From contig FN649736.1 in the NCBI GenBank assembly GCA_000310025.1, forward strand, positions 3,726,468-3,756,798: a stretch of 30,331 nt of DNA. Direction: 5' to 3'. The DNA comes from Ectocarpus siliculosus. Lineage: Eukaryota > Sar > Phaeophyceae > Ectocarpales > Ectocarpaceae. The notes under the pieces were generated by a model. The model was not told where the DNA came from and made no database searches. It was given only the letters and a program-made list of their open reading frames with translations. This document shows positions 1 to 10,779 of this stretch, piece after piece. The translations under genes were made by a program, and so were the position numbers. Each line of letters opens with the position of its first letter. The first letter of the stretch is position 1.

Positions 1-330
1 ACCGCAAAAAACCACTTTTTTTTCCCCGCGGGGCCCTTTCCTTTCCCCCTCCCCGGCGGGGCCTTGGGGCTGGGGGCCCCCCCCCGCCCCCCCCATCCCG
101 TTTTTGGTGGGGCCTTTTTTCAGTTTTTCCCTACCCAGGTTTCCCACCTCCACCGGGGGGGGGGGGGGCCCCATCGGGACCCCCCCGCCTCCGTGGAAAA
201 CCCTTTTGGCCTTTTCGGCCAAGCCCCCGGGGGGCGGGGAGGGGGACAGGCCCCCAAACGGAACCTTTCCCCTTAAAGGGGGGGGGGGGGGGGGGGGGGG
301 GGGGCAAGTGTGTGTGTTTGGGTTCTTTGA
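1..330. other. Low-complexity, probably low-quality contig end
   Basis: The first 330 bases are dominated by homopolymer runs of G, C and T, including a run of about 26 G at 279-304 and several runs of 6-10 C. Nothing here looks like telomere repeat, exon or known element, and open frames across it only read poly-Gly or poly-Pro. The composition differs sharply from the rest of the window. I read it as the error-prone end of a contig, not as biology. It matters because the remaining 3' exons of the adjacent antiporter gene should lie in this direction. Confidence 0.6.
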
Positions 331-888
331 AACGTCAGCGAGGGAGAAACCCATCGTCGAGCTCGCTTGCCCGAAGGGCAAAGGGTCCCTGGTCCGTCGT
401 TGTGTGAACGGTTGCGCATCCCCGCTGCCGTGCGATTCGCGTTTGTCTACCAGAAAAAAAAAAGAGCATGCTAGACCAACCCTACCTCCGCGTCGCCCTT
501 TCGGCTGTTTGTTTTGTGATGGGTGACGAGGAAATAATCGCCCCTGTTTTTTCAGCGCTCAGTGCGTACCCCCGACCTTAGCGTCAGAAGAACAGGTACT
601 GCAAAACATGACAGCACCGCACGTTGCGCCAAGTATACGGGGCCTCCTAGGGCGGATACCAGTACCTCATCACCAAACCATCAAAAAAAAAAAAAACATA
701 CTAAAAACGGCCCCGGCACCATCCGTCACACCACCGTCAGCCTCCGACACGATCGAATAGACAACCAACCATTTCCGTCCCTGCAGATTTCACACGCAGC
801 CGCCAAGTCTTGCACGTGTAAAAGGCGTACCACAAGCCGCCAGACTAGGGCGGCGCCCGACTATCAGTACCCCCGACCATCTGCGTAC

Positions 889-3800
889 CTCCTGAGAGTA
901 TGAGCCCCGTCTTCGCCGCCTCCGGCGCGGACAGGCCGAACCCGAGGCTGGCGGATGAAATGATGATGCTCTTGAAGGTCACCAGACCCAACAGCAGCCC
1001 CGTCACCGTCGGCCACTGCTCGACCAACAGCATGGGGTCTACCGTCGCGCTGCAAGCGAAGGGACGACATTTTTTGGGGTTAGGGCATACCGTGCGAGTT
1101 GGGCGTACTCTTTTATGTTTCGCATGCCTTAGCTGTTAGACCACGCGTCCTGGAGAGGACGGAGGTTTGTTCCCACAGGTCAATGGGGGTCGCGGCAGAT
1201 TTAAACAAGACACAGCGAAACATGCAGACTCCAAAAGCACGTCTGTTGGCGGCTAAATGTGTGTGTGTGCTTGTTTTTTGGACACTGTTTTTTCCGGTCT
1301 CGGTATCAACCTCCCACGTGGGGTTTGCAGTCGACAAAAGAGGCGCCACAAACGGGAGGACACTAAATTTATCAATATCGAACCTCGACATGTGCACACA
1401 AACACGCCTGCCCAAGACCGCGCTGGTCAAGGACGGTCGAGTGACAGACTCGCCACAAGGCCAAAACCACAAGTACATTGTAAAACTCCAAGTACTGTAG
1501 CCTCGTCTCGCCCCGGCCCACCCCCCGCCCGTCGACTTCGACTCCGACTTGCACAAGCCACAATCCAACCTAACCCTTCACTCCAACCCAGCCTAGCACG
1601 ACCCCCAGACCCATCATTCCCACTGACTACCCGTCACCAAACCCTTGAGCTGGCTACCGTAGGTGACGTAAGATATCACACCCCCTGTACCGATTTCGAA
1701 AGCTCGAACACTCCACGACGAAGAGGATGTACAAATCAAGCGGCATGTGTTCGGAAAGCTCTCGGCTGGACGGTTCAAACCGCCGCCATTATTGGCACCG
1801 CGACCAAAAAATAATATTGTTGTGTGGAGCAATCGACCTTTGAGATCGGTCCAGGGGGGTGTGATATCTTGCGTCATGTCACCTACGGTACTACGGCTCA
1901 CCCTGTGGTGGTGAAGAATAGCCCCAGTAGCAGTCCCCGGAAGGGAGCGATGTTGGCCTCCACCTGGGTGCGGTAGTTGGTCTCCGCGAGCAGGGTGCCT
2001 GCGGCGAAGGCCCCCAGGGTGGTGCTAAGACCGATCGCCTCCGTCAGCTGGCCCATCCCGAGCGCCACAAGGAGACAGAGAGCGACGAACGTTTCCGAGC
2101 TCCTGGCGCCTGCCCCCCAGATCGCGTCGTGGTCAATGTCAGTCCAAATGTCGTCGGTCAAACTTAGTTTTGTTGAGTTTAGTTCGCGTGTGGACAGAGC
2201 GAGGCCAATCGTCTAACGACAACGGCATGCGTTTACATCGTGCTCCGTCCTCCCGAGGACGCGTGGTGAGTGGTCTAAACGCGAAGGCATGCAAAACAAA
2301 CATTACTACCACCCCCCACCACCACCACCACCTCCTCTCTCACCCGCCACCACGTCAAACAAGGGCCGGAGGAGGAATCGCCCGGCCACCAGGATGCCGC
2401 CCAGGCCGCCAACACCCTTGGCCACCGTAAGGGCAACCAGCAGCAGCTGCTCCGAAAGCGCCGTGTCGGTACCCCCCTGCGTCTCGATGATGGGGAGGAG
2501 CACGAGCAGCGGCACGACTGCGATGTCCTGCAGGAGAAGGATGCCGAGGACCGCCCGCCCGAACCGCGCCGCCTTCTGCCCCTTTTCCTGTTACAGCAGA
2601 CAGAAGAGAGTTCCAGCGCAAAAAAACATTCGCGATTCGTTCTTTTTTTTCATGCTAGATGGCACATTATTTAAACGATACCCCCCTTTTCCTGCAGAGA
2701 TGGAGAGCTCCCACGCAAAATACACTCATCACAAGTTCAACTTTTTTGCTTCCTACTGTATAGCAATAAAATAGTTGCGACGGACTGATGGGGGTTTGTT
2801 TAGGTTGGCTACTTGATGTGTTCTAAATTAAGCGCACACGCTGTTTCCTGTTCGTTTCTGTGACTGAAGGGCATATGCATACGGTTTTGGGTTTCATGAT
2901 GGGTCCCGCGTGCGTAGAATGGATACGCGCACGCAAATTTATGTGTGTTTACGGCAAATATGCGGCGTGATATCTGATGGGTGTGGCGCGCGCTACGCGA
3001 TGATGCAGCAGTTTCTCCCACCTACGCCAACACTATGGGCGGCGGCGGCGGCGGCGGCGGCGGCGGGGGGTGGGGGGTGGTTTGTTTCGACGCCCAGAAA
3101 GGGGAGAACTGGGCCTGTGCGCGGGCGCACAAACGCGGAGGAACGACCGCCAGTTGCGATATTTCGTTCGAATTTGTTTTCCCCTTCGCCAGGCTGGTTT
3201 GCAGCAAACCCTCGCGGCAACAAGTTCTTTCTTTTTTCTCACTGACCTGTAAGATCTTTAGCACGAACGCCGAGCTCGAGAGGGACAGAGCCGCCCCGAT
3301 CACCACGGCCTCGTCCACTCGACGGATGCTCACCAATTCCGCGGGCGAGTGGAAGACCACCTGCCGCAATCGGCGGGGCGGGCGGGAGCGACAAGCTGTT
3401 GTTGTTGTTGTCTTCACATTAATAACCGTTCCGATCTCTCTCTACTAGCCTGTACCTTCTTCTTTTTCCGTACTAGTCTAGCGCTTGGCACGGTCGATTC
3501 CCGTGGTCACAGGCTAATAAAACCTAAAAAATGTATCCTCGAATAAAGTGGACCCGAAGGGTCCGCAAAAGCCAACATAAATCAGCGACAGATAGTGCGT
3601 GCATGTTATAAAAAATAAGTAAACGCGGTGGGTGTGTATGTATGTCCACAACAGCGGCACGAGGGCGTCGAATCGTTGTACCTACACCTTCGTGCCACAT
3701 ATCCACCGAACAGTCAGAACCCTTTGGCAAGAACGCCAACATACATTTGGTCGGCCAGGGGACGCTCACTTGCTACGCACGTCAGCAACAACACCAGACT

Positions 3801-6276
3801 GTGAGTAACCGTCAAACGTCGGCCCCTTTCCGTGCCGAGCACCGGTGCGAACACAGCAAAGGAAGTCTCCAGTCAACCGCTGGTTCATCTCTACAGCAGC
3901 ATAGCAGACACACTGACCGCGAGGAAACCATTGCAGCACTAGCACTTGGCGGGCCTTCTATACCGTACAGTACGGCAGCGCATTCAGCATCGTTGCCCAC
4001 CGCCACCAGCAACTACCCTTTGGCTTTCCTAGTGTTCCGAGAGTCATGGCGCAAGCCCGACCCGAGAGGGGTCGTGCAAAAAAAAAAAACACTTGAGCCC
4101 CACCCGCCCGCCCCTCTAGATAATCTCGGGTAGCAAAAACAACACCTCGAACCTCCCCCATCTCTGGATATTCAAACGGTAACCGAACCCCATCTCCCCG
4201 TTGATTACAATATTGGCAACCACGGAGCTCGCTCCTACTTACCGTCTCTTCCAACCTCAACCTGGCTTGGCTCACCTCTAGTACGTCGACTCCTCCCAGA
4301 AACGGAAATGCGGCGAAAGCCAGCGTGCACAGCAAAACCTTTAGGGCAAAAAAAGAGCGAAAGGGGGGGGGGGGGGGGGCAGCAGCAGTTCAGCCAACAT
4401 TAAAAAAAAAAAAACGAACGCGGACGGCAGCTTTTTCAGCCGCCCTGTTTTGTTTGGGTACCCTTTCTGTTGCCGCCGCTCCACGCAACAGCAGTACAGC
4501 AGTAGGGTTACGGCCTGGTCCGCAAAGAAGTCCTAGGTGTCGCTGCCAGGCGGAATCGTGGCCAATGCTCGTGTACATGGGTACATATACAAATCGAAAA
4601 CAAAAAACGTGCACGGAGAGAGAGAGAAAGAGACAAGCCAGCCAAGGAGTGCCCGCAAGGCACACGTTTGGCACCTTTGTGATCAAAGCAAGTCTTGTAG
4701 TCTACGCAAAACGGCAGATGCTCAGGGAATGCTGGCACAGTAGCACCACCAGCGCTTCTCTGGACCCCGCTCACCACCAGCGGTATTTTCTTAAAACGCG
4801 GCTGTGGCTGTGTGTCTTGCATCTGCGAGAGTGAATGAACCACGTCAGGACGCTCCTGTTGGTACATAGCAGCACCAACTATAATTAATAGCGCACAACA
4901 ACGCCGCGACGACGAACGAACCTGTGCCGTGCCCAGCCCGAACGCGTACTTGCTCAACGCCTTGAGCCTGTCGAGGCTGAGCTCTAGGCCTTGCTCGAAC
5001 AGCAAGAAGCTGATGCCAAGCTCTCCCAGCGTGTCGAGCTCGTTCAGGTCCTTGATGACGCTGATCCCGGAGGGGCCTAGGATTGCTCCTGTCGCAAGGA
5101 AGCCAAGGACGGGACTGCGGCGAGCGGCACAGAAGAAAAGAGGCGAAGGATTTCTGTATCGTTACACAAGCACCGCAGGCTGTCGTCAGTATGATACTGC
5201 GCGGAGAGTTCGAACCCGGCGCGTAGACTAGAGGGTGGATTTCTATTACATAGGCAAGCGTCATCCCCCCTCCCCCCCCCCTACACAAACGCCAAAATAG
5301 CTTCGATCAAGCCGACAAGAGCGATGGCCGAGAGACGGACAGAAGGGGGTCGACAGCAGCCAGGAAAGGCATTGTGTCTTGCTTCGGAGGCATGCATACC
5401 ACCGCCCAAAACAAACGCAGCACGGTCAAGCAAGCGCCAGGTGTCAGGATGCGGGAAAAGAAAGAGGGCTAAAAGTGGATCAAGATTTAAAAAACAGGGT
5501 GTATATACAATGCAGCAGTAAATAATAGATTTGCATTCGCGTTGTCACTGCTTATTTAGATGCTTTTACGACTTGTTTGTTTTGAATCATGCGTCGCTTC
5601 TATAAGACGAAAGCATGAGCACGGCGCACAGCAGTAGTAGTCTCCAGGCGTGCCTCCGCTCGGAACACCAAGGGACAACGAGCGACCGCCATTGTTGTAC
5701 TGCTGTATTGTAAGCATACGAAATCGAATCACCAATCCGTACCTCCGACGTAACAAAGACAGATAACGGCCAGCGTGTTGCTGCTTCAGGTCACCTGATG
5801 TTGAGTTTCTTGCATGCAGGAACAACTGCGACTGTGGCCGCTAGAAACATGAGTGCATCTCTCCCCAGTGCAGTCAGCACGTCGGCAGCCATGCCGAGCG
5901 CACCCACTGCAGATTTCCGGCCTTGCCGTCCTGTGGCGGTTCGACCTTGACTCCGCCGCGGGACAAAAGCACTCGCTCCGATCCCAGCAACGGCAGTGGC
6001 GCTCCGATAGCTACTGCTGCTGCTGATCCGAGCGTTGCTTTCAAGCCTTGACGACCATAGTGGTGATGCAGACGCAGAGGCACCACCCAATCGTAGTCGG
6101 TGCGGCTGCTGCTGGGTTGTTGCAGTGCTGCTGCTGCTGGCGATGGGGAACCTCCTTGCAGCAGCGGATGATGGTGGTGATGTTGAACAGAAAGCGTCGA
6201 CCCTGCTGGTGGCGCTTCCAGCGCAGAGGAGCACTGAGGCAGCCGCGGCGTTCATGACGATTCGCCTCGAGACCAT
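889..6276 (-). CDS. KEA: Plastid-targeted K+/H+ efflux antiporter (KEA, CPA2 family), 3' end missing
   Basis: Proton-coupled potassium antiporter of the KefB/KefC-KEA type, expected in a plastid envelope or thylakoid membrane, where KEAs tune stromal/lumenal pH and K+. Seven exons on the minus strand: 6276-5795, 5114-4922, 4328-4266, 3360-3247, 2587-2344, 2109-1902, 1049-889. All have GT/AG borders and joining phases agree, giving 488 residues. Exon 1 carries a signal peptide ending SRVDA-FCSTS, the A-F type junction of stramenopile plastid presequences, then a Ser/Ala-rich transit region. The membrane part reads through family motifs in order: LGFLATGAILGP, LLFEQGLELS, RRVDEAVVIGAALSLSSS, GILLLQDIAVVPLL (the conserved Gln-Asp), LGAFAAGTLLAETNYRTQ, PFRGLLLGLFF. 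Translation stops in the middle of a codon just before the expected GGEFAFV motif. The last helices and any regulatory RCK/TrkA-N or EF-hand domain are therefore not in the window. In-frame ATGs also exist at 6312 and 6255; 6276 or 6255 gives the cleanest signal peptide. Confidence 0.9.
1646..1900. repeat. Foldback hairpin in last visible KEA intron
   Basis: An imperfect inverted repeat: the left arm 1646-1714 matches the reverse complement of 1826-1900, with about 110 bases between. Both arms start (reading inward) with TGAGC and share TACCGTAGGTGAC, AGATATCACACCCCC and ACCGAT. The right arm ends at the splice donor of the exon 1902-2109. It resembles a small foldback or MITE-like insertion, but I see no clear target-site duplication. 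Confidence 0.75.
3038..3066. repeat. (GGC)n microsatellite
   Basis: About nine GGC units in a KEA intron, running into a G-rich tail. Strand-independent simple repeat; the poly-Gly and poly-Ala/Pro reading frames over it are artefacts of the repeat. Confidence 0.9.
3397..3531 (+). repeat. Dispersed repeat family A, copy 1
   Basis: About 135 bases matching 24749-24885 in the same orientation. Shared blocks include GTTGTTGTCTTCACATTAA, AACCGTTCCGATCTCTCTCT and GGTCGATTCCCGTGGTCACA. The last block resembles a tRNA B box, so a short SINE-like element is possible but unproven. This copy lies in a KEA intron, next to the 3' splice site (the exon starts at 3360). Confidence 0.75.
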
Positions 6277-6312
6277 CCGCTGCGGCGACCGCGGCCGTCT
6301 TCGACGACTCAT

Positions 6313-6948
6313 GACTCTCTTGCGGGAAAAGTTGTGATGTGTTGGGAAAGGGCGGGAAGGTACCATGAAGTGATGCGGTGCTGCTGTGCTGCGGGCCGTT
6401 TGCCTTCGCCGACCAGCGACGCGGAACCAACCCGGAACGGCACTTGGGATTGCGCAACCACGGTGCCCCTTGCCACGCACATACACCGCATACATCACCT
6501 GACCTGCCTGATGCAGCCAAGAAGAGCAGGTTGAGCAAACCGCCACTGCTTGGGGAGTGGTGGCACCCCTCGGAGATTGTGATTACGCGTGATGATACCG
6601 GAGGTCGATTGTGAAAAGCAAGGACGGGATGATTCACATCAATTTTCACGCCGGCCTCGGCAAATGGCTGCGATACTGCTGTTGTATCTCTGACCAATCC
6701 CCGCATCCCCGCCTGGCTTCATAATAAGTTCTTGCGTGCTGCTGCTCTACCGCGAGGTTAAAATGCAGTGAGAAATTCCGTCGTTCTTTGCACCCTTTCT
6801 GTTGCATTTACAGTACCATCGAGGCTGGTGTGTCCTGTCGTCCGCACGACAAACCCATACCTTGGTAGCGTAGGTAATCTCAGGGACTGCAGACCTTCCA
6901 CAAACAAACTGGTCTCACGCTCATCACCAACGGGGCACATTTCAAGCA
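6313..6948. other. Intergenic stretch upstream of KEA
   Basis: This is the presumed 5' flank and promoter side of the minus-strand KEA gene, continuing to the 3' end of the next minus-strand gene at 7369. No convincing exon is visible. Open frames here lack family motifs and good splice borders. No clear TATA box could be assigned. Confidence 0.4.
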
Positions 6949-7240
6949 CGGACGATCCATCGTTTGTCATATGACAGTCTACATACGCTACTTCACACGC
7001 GCTCGCGTTCTAATTTTCTCCAGGAGCAGCAACAAACAAATAACGACGACAACAACAACGACAACAACAAGGAAGGACGATCAATCGTTTGTCATCATCA
7101 CATGCATAGTCTATAGACTAGTCTGCTGCACAGCAGTCTACATCATGATACGCTACAGTATCACGCGATCGTGTTTTAATTTTCTCCAGCGAAACAACAA
7201 ATCAACAGTAGCAACAACAACAACGACAACAACGACAACA
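6949..7240 (+). repeat. Diverged tandem duplication ending in CAA-rich tracts
   Basis: Two direct copies, 6949-7073 and 7075-7240. Each begins GGACGATC-ATCGTTTGTCAT, continues through AGTCTACAT, ACGCTAC and TAATTTTCTCCAG, and ends in an ACAACAACGACAACAAC tract. The second copy carries about 38 extra bases containing the palindrome TAGTCTATAGACTA. It lies between the KEA gene and the downstream end of the membrane-protein gene. Confidence 0.8.
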
Positions 7241-7368
7241 AATTTCAGCAAAAGGGAACACTTGCATTGCTGGCATTCAAACAAAGGTCAAAACATGCAA
7301 AAACCTGCCAATATATCTACAGACCAGACCATCTACAAAAACACATGCAATAGATAGAGCGTTTGTTT

Positions 7369-10300
7369 TCAAAGGGACAAGGAGTCGAACCAAGGGCGCG
7401 TAGGAGCATTCTCCGCCACCGACGAGGAGCAGACCGTCCACATCGCAACGTTCCTCTCCTCTCGGAGCTGAGCCGTCGCCCTGAGAATGGCGAGGTAAGA
7501 CGGGGCCCTGGAACCCCTTCCCCCTTCGTCGGAAAACACCCGGTGAAACACCTTGTTCTGCTGCAACAGCTTCAGCGCGGCGGCGTTGAGGAGGACGGCA
7601 AGCAGGGCCACCCAAAACGCAAGCATCAAGCCGCGCCAGGACTTCTCGCGGGGGCTGCGCAGGGCGACGGCCGTGACGACGAGCACAGCAACCAGGATCC
7701 CTTCAGAGCTCTCCCGGCGGCCGAAGACGACGAGACAACACAGCAGGAGAAATGCCCACGCGGCCACGGCGCAGGCGCACACGAGGGCCCTGCTGATCCA
7801 CTTCGTCGCTACGACTGCGCTCCCCCCCTCTACTAATAATACCGCTTCGTTGCCGTGCCGGGTCGATGAAGACCGCGGGTCGTTTTCAGCCGCCACCGCC
7901 GCGGCCGCGGCCGGGGCTCGGGCGAGGTGCATGGTGCAAACCGTCGCCGCCAGCACCTCCAGCAGAAACGCCAGCCGTTCCGTGCACTCCTTCGGCCACG
8001 AGCAGATCGTGCTATAGGTCATCCAGAGCACGAAGGCGGGCAGCACGACAGGGGAGCAGACGACGCGCGTCGGGCCGGACCTGATCGAGGCGAGGACCCC
8101 ACGCAGAGACAAGCCTGAGCCTTGCGCCGCCGGCGACGACGACGAGGACGGCGCCGCGGCCGAGGAGGCGTGCCCCCCCCCCCGGCTCATCCTCCGCCTC
8201 AGCCAGCCCTTGCGGATCACCGGGACCGCTTCGCGGCCGGCGGAGACGACGCTGTGGGTCATGCCAAGGCCCAGAAGCAACGCCCCGCCGCCTGGGTGCA
8301 TGCATTGCACAGGGAGGCACGCGCGTGTTGGAACGACCGCAAAAATCTGCGAGGCTTGTCTTTGGGTGTCAATATACCGACGGTATTTATGAAGCACGTG
8401 GTACGGCTTTCCAGATACTACATGGGGAGGAAAATCTTGTCGGCGGTTGAAAGACTGCTGTTCGTGGAACAAGGGCAGAACTTTGCTGAAATGATCCACG
8501 GGTCTTGTGCCACCACCTTTCTCAGATTCTTCATTGCCATCCCCAGTTGAATTTGAGCTGCATATCTTTTGGCCGGAGCGAACTCCCAATGTTTCCCTCA
8601 AAACTCAAGACGTCTGCGCAGCATGCCACGTCGAGTCGCTCGGGTGAGCTCTCTCAGACAAAAGGATGACTCAGGGTTAGTTGGTCCGTGTCCATGCTCC
8701 ACAAAGCACAGCAATGTAAAACGGCCTCATGGAGTGCTGCTCCGCCTGGTATATAGAGATGTGAGCGATAATTATTTCCTCGTCGACGCACCTGACACCA
8801 CCGCCGCCGTGATGCACAGCCCGAAGACGAGGGAGGTGGCGAGGCACTCTTTCGCCGTTTTCCACCCCCAGCGCTCGCAGCGGCGGTCGACGCTGCCACG
8901 ACGCAGCAAGCGGACGTCGTCGAGCTGGCACAGAAGGAACTCGCCAAGACGAGGAGCGACGCACTGAACGGCGGCAGCCAGGGAAAGCACCGCGAAGCAG
9001 GACAGGCACGGGCGGTAAAACTCCTTGCGGGGAAATTCTTCCTCCTTTTGTTCTCCTTCTCTCTCTTCGTTCTCGAATCCTTCGTCCCACACTCCTTGCA
9101 AGATGACCACCATCGCGAAGGACGCCACATACCTGCCGCCGCGGCCGGAAAAAGAAGAGCAAGGAGCAGCGGGTGATTAAGGAACCAAAACGCACCGAGC
9201 GTCTTTGATACGAAGATTCAGTTGTTCGCGTTACAGGTGCGAGAACTAACGTGCCATATATAATGGTACATGACAACTCCTCACGGCACACCTCGGCACC
9301 GTGGCCCCCGCTCTACGAAAACGTTGAGAGGTTGTGCATATCTGCGCACTCACGACTTTTCCGCCAGACACCGCCATGTACCAATCCTCCTTGGCTATTT
9401 GCGAAAAAGACACTAAAATGTCAGTCATTACAATTATTCTGCTGGAAACAACAGCCTAGGTACCGTTAGAGGCGGAGAGATGGGTCCGGGTGCGATCGTT
9501 TTTTTATTGTTTCTTCCTCGTTTTATAGCACTCCGGTGCGATCTCTCGCACCGGTGCGATCTCTCCAACTCCGTTGCGGAAATGCAATGGAATCATTTCG
9601 TTTGGCATTTTTCATGGCACCCCGGTGCCATCTCTCCGACCGGTGCGATGCCCAATGAAACACACACAGCGGGCCTACTGGTGCTCGGTGGTGTTGTTTG
9701 CACGCACCCCGGTGCCATCTCCCCGACCGGTGCCATCTCTCCGCCTTTTTACGGCAATCCCTAGGAGTATTGCCGGAATAGCCTTGGTAATTTTGATTAG
9801 TGATCGGATCATGGTACACATCTACCGGATATACATTGAATCATAGGATTATGGTGCATCGAACTTAGGGCGCCCTTGTAACGTTGCTACAAGTCGGAGT
9901 AAACCGTCTGCTACTGTGATCGGTACGTTGCAACAGTCCGTGCGCGCTTTCTTTCCAGGACGAGGGTGGATGACTCGCCCCCGTGGTGCTCACCCCCCCC
10001 CCCCCTCTCCCGCTCCCTTTCTCTTCCCTTACATACCTTTCGGGCAAATAAACCCCAATTCAAACCATCTTCTCTAGTCTACTCCCGTGAAACATCGAGA
10101 CCCGCCGCGTGTAGCTCGCCTTGACGACGCGGACGTTTGCTAGATATGGCACCTTGGCCGGTGTCACTGCGATCCGATTGGCCAATGATGAGAACGACAG
10201 CAAGCGCCAACATCCGCTCTTACCCGGACGCGTTGAGGCTGAAGTGAGCAACGGCCGCGCGCACCAACGAGAGGTGCGCGTCCCCGAACGTCGCGACCAC

Positions 10301-10520
10301 ACGCCGGCAGGCTTCGACCGTGACGACCCCGCCCAAGAAGCAAAGAAGCGCGAACAGCACCCGATCACCACGCGGGGTGTTGTCCGCGAAGAAGAATCGG
10401 GCGCATTGCAGCGAAACGCCGCTGACGATGAGGGGAAGAAACCTCTGCCAAAGCGGGGCTGGTTGCAGACGACGCCGAGGTTGCCGCTGTTTTGCTTTCG
10501 TGCTGCCGCCAGTTTTATTT
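7369..10520 (-). CDS. Multi-pass membrane protein of unrecognised family (at least three exons)
   Basis: Three minus-strand exons join in phase. One ends at 10224 (start unresolved, about 10450-10620), the second is 9132-8792, and the third is 8291-7369 with a stop at 7369. The acceptor of the middle exon is preceded by a strong pyrimidine tract. Its first base completes the Gly codon left open at 10224, and its last base completes the Gly codon opened at 8291. The last two exons alone encode about 420 residues. Hydrophobic segments include RVLFALLCFLGGVVTV, YVASFAMVVILQGVW, CLSCFAVLSLAAAVQCV, CLATSLVFGLCITAAVV, PVVLPAFVLWMTYSTIC, ALVCACAVAAWAFLLLCC and GLMLAFWVALLAVLLNAA, about ten in all, with an acidic Glu-rich loop after the second of these and a Ser/Ala-rich loop. 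I do not recognise the family. The spacing of the last helices faintly recalls the TMD0 of ABCC transporters, but no ABC core follows. Confidence 0.6.
9528..9745. repeat. Three-unit motif repeat, period 87-89 bp
   Basis: Units begin at about 9528, 9617 and 9704. Each has a paired core of the form GCAC-CCGGTGC(G/C)ATCTC followed by GACCGGTGC(G/C)ATCTCTCC (variants in each unit), so the CCGGTGCSATCTC word appears twice per unit. The sequence between cores is not conserved. A degenerate single word occurs at 9485. It lies in the 1.1-kb intron of the membrane-protein gene. Confidence 0.8.
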
Positions 10521-10779
10521 TTCTTCCCTGCTTTTCCTGTGAACGGTGCTGCGTAATCAGGTGGGCGAGGGGGGGTGGAGATGGCGGGTAACACGCTGCA
10601 GGCTGAGCAAAAGGTGCAAGACACATTGGTGGTACGTTCTCATCCCTTTCGTTCGTTCCAGAGACACGTACAAGATGTGTGGTGTGTTGTTTAAAATGGC
10701 GTTGTATGTACAAGCCGTGGTTGCTTTGCTCTCCCACGGCCATGAAATCGTTGGCAAGACCCCGTGCTAAGGTGTTTTC

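Noticed and set aside
64-526. Gly/Pro-rich open frames at the left end
   Set aside because: They are produced by homopolymer runs in poor-looking sequence and have no motifs.
7375-7420. tRNA-like T-loop on the minus strand (GGTTCGACTCC)
   Set aside because: No D arm, anticodon stem or acceptor stem pairs around it, and it lies in the coding exon ending at 7369.
7369-8291. Reading the membrane-protein gene as an ABCC (MRP) transporter
   Set aside because: The last helices recall a TMD0, but there is no room or signal for Walker A/B or the ABC core before the KEA gene.
9528-9745. CRISPR-like array
   Set aside because: Only three imperfect units, each with internal repetition, long spacers, and a eukaryotic intron context.
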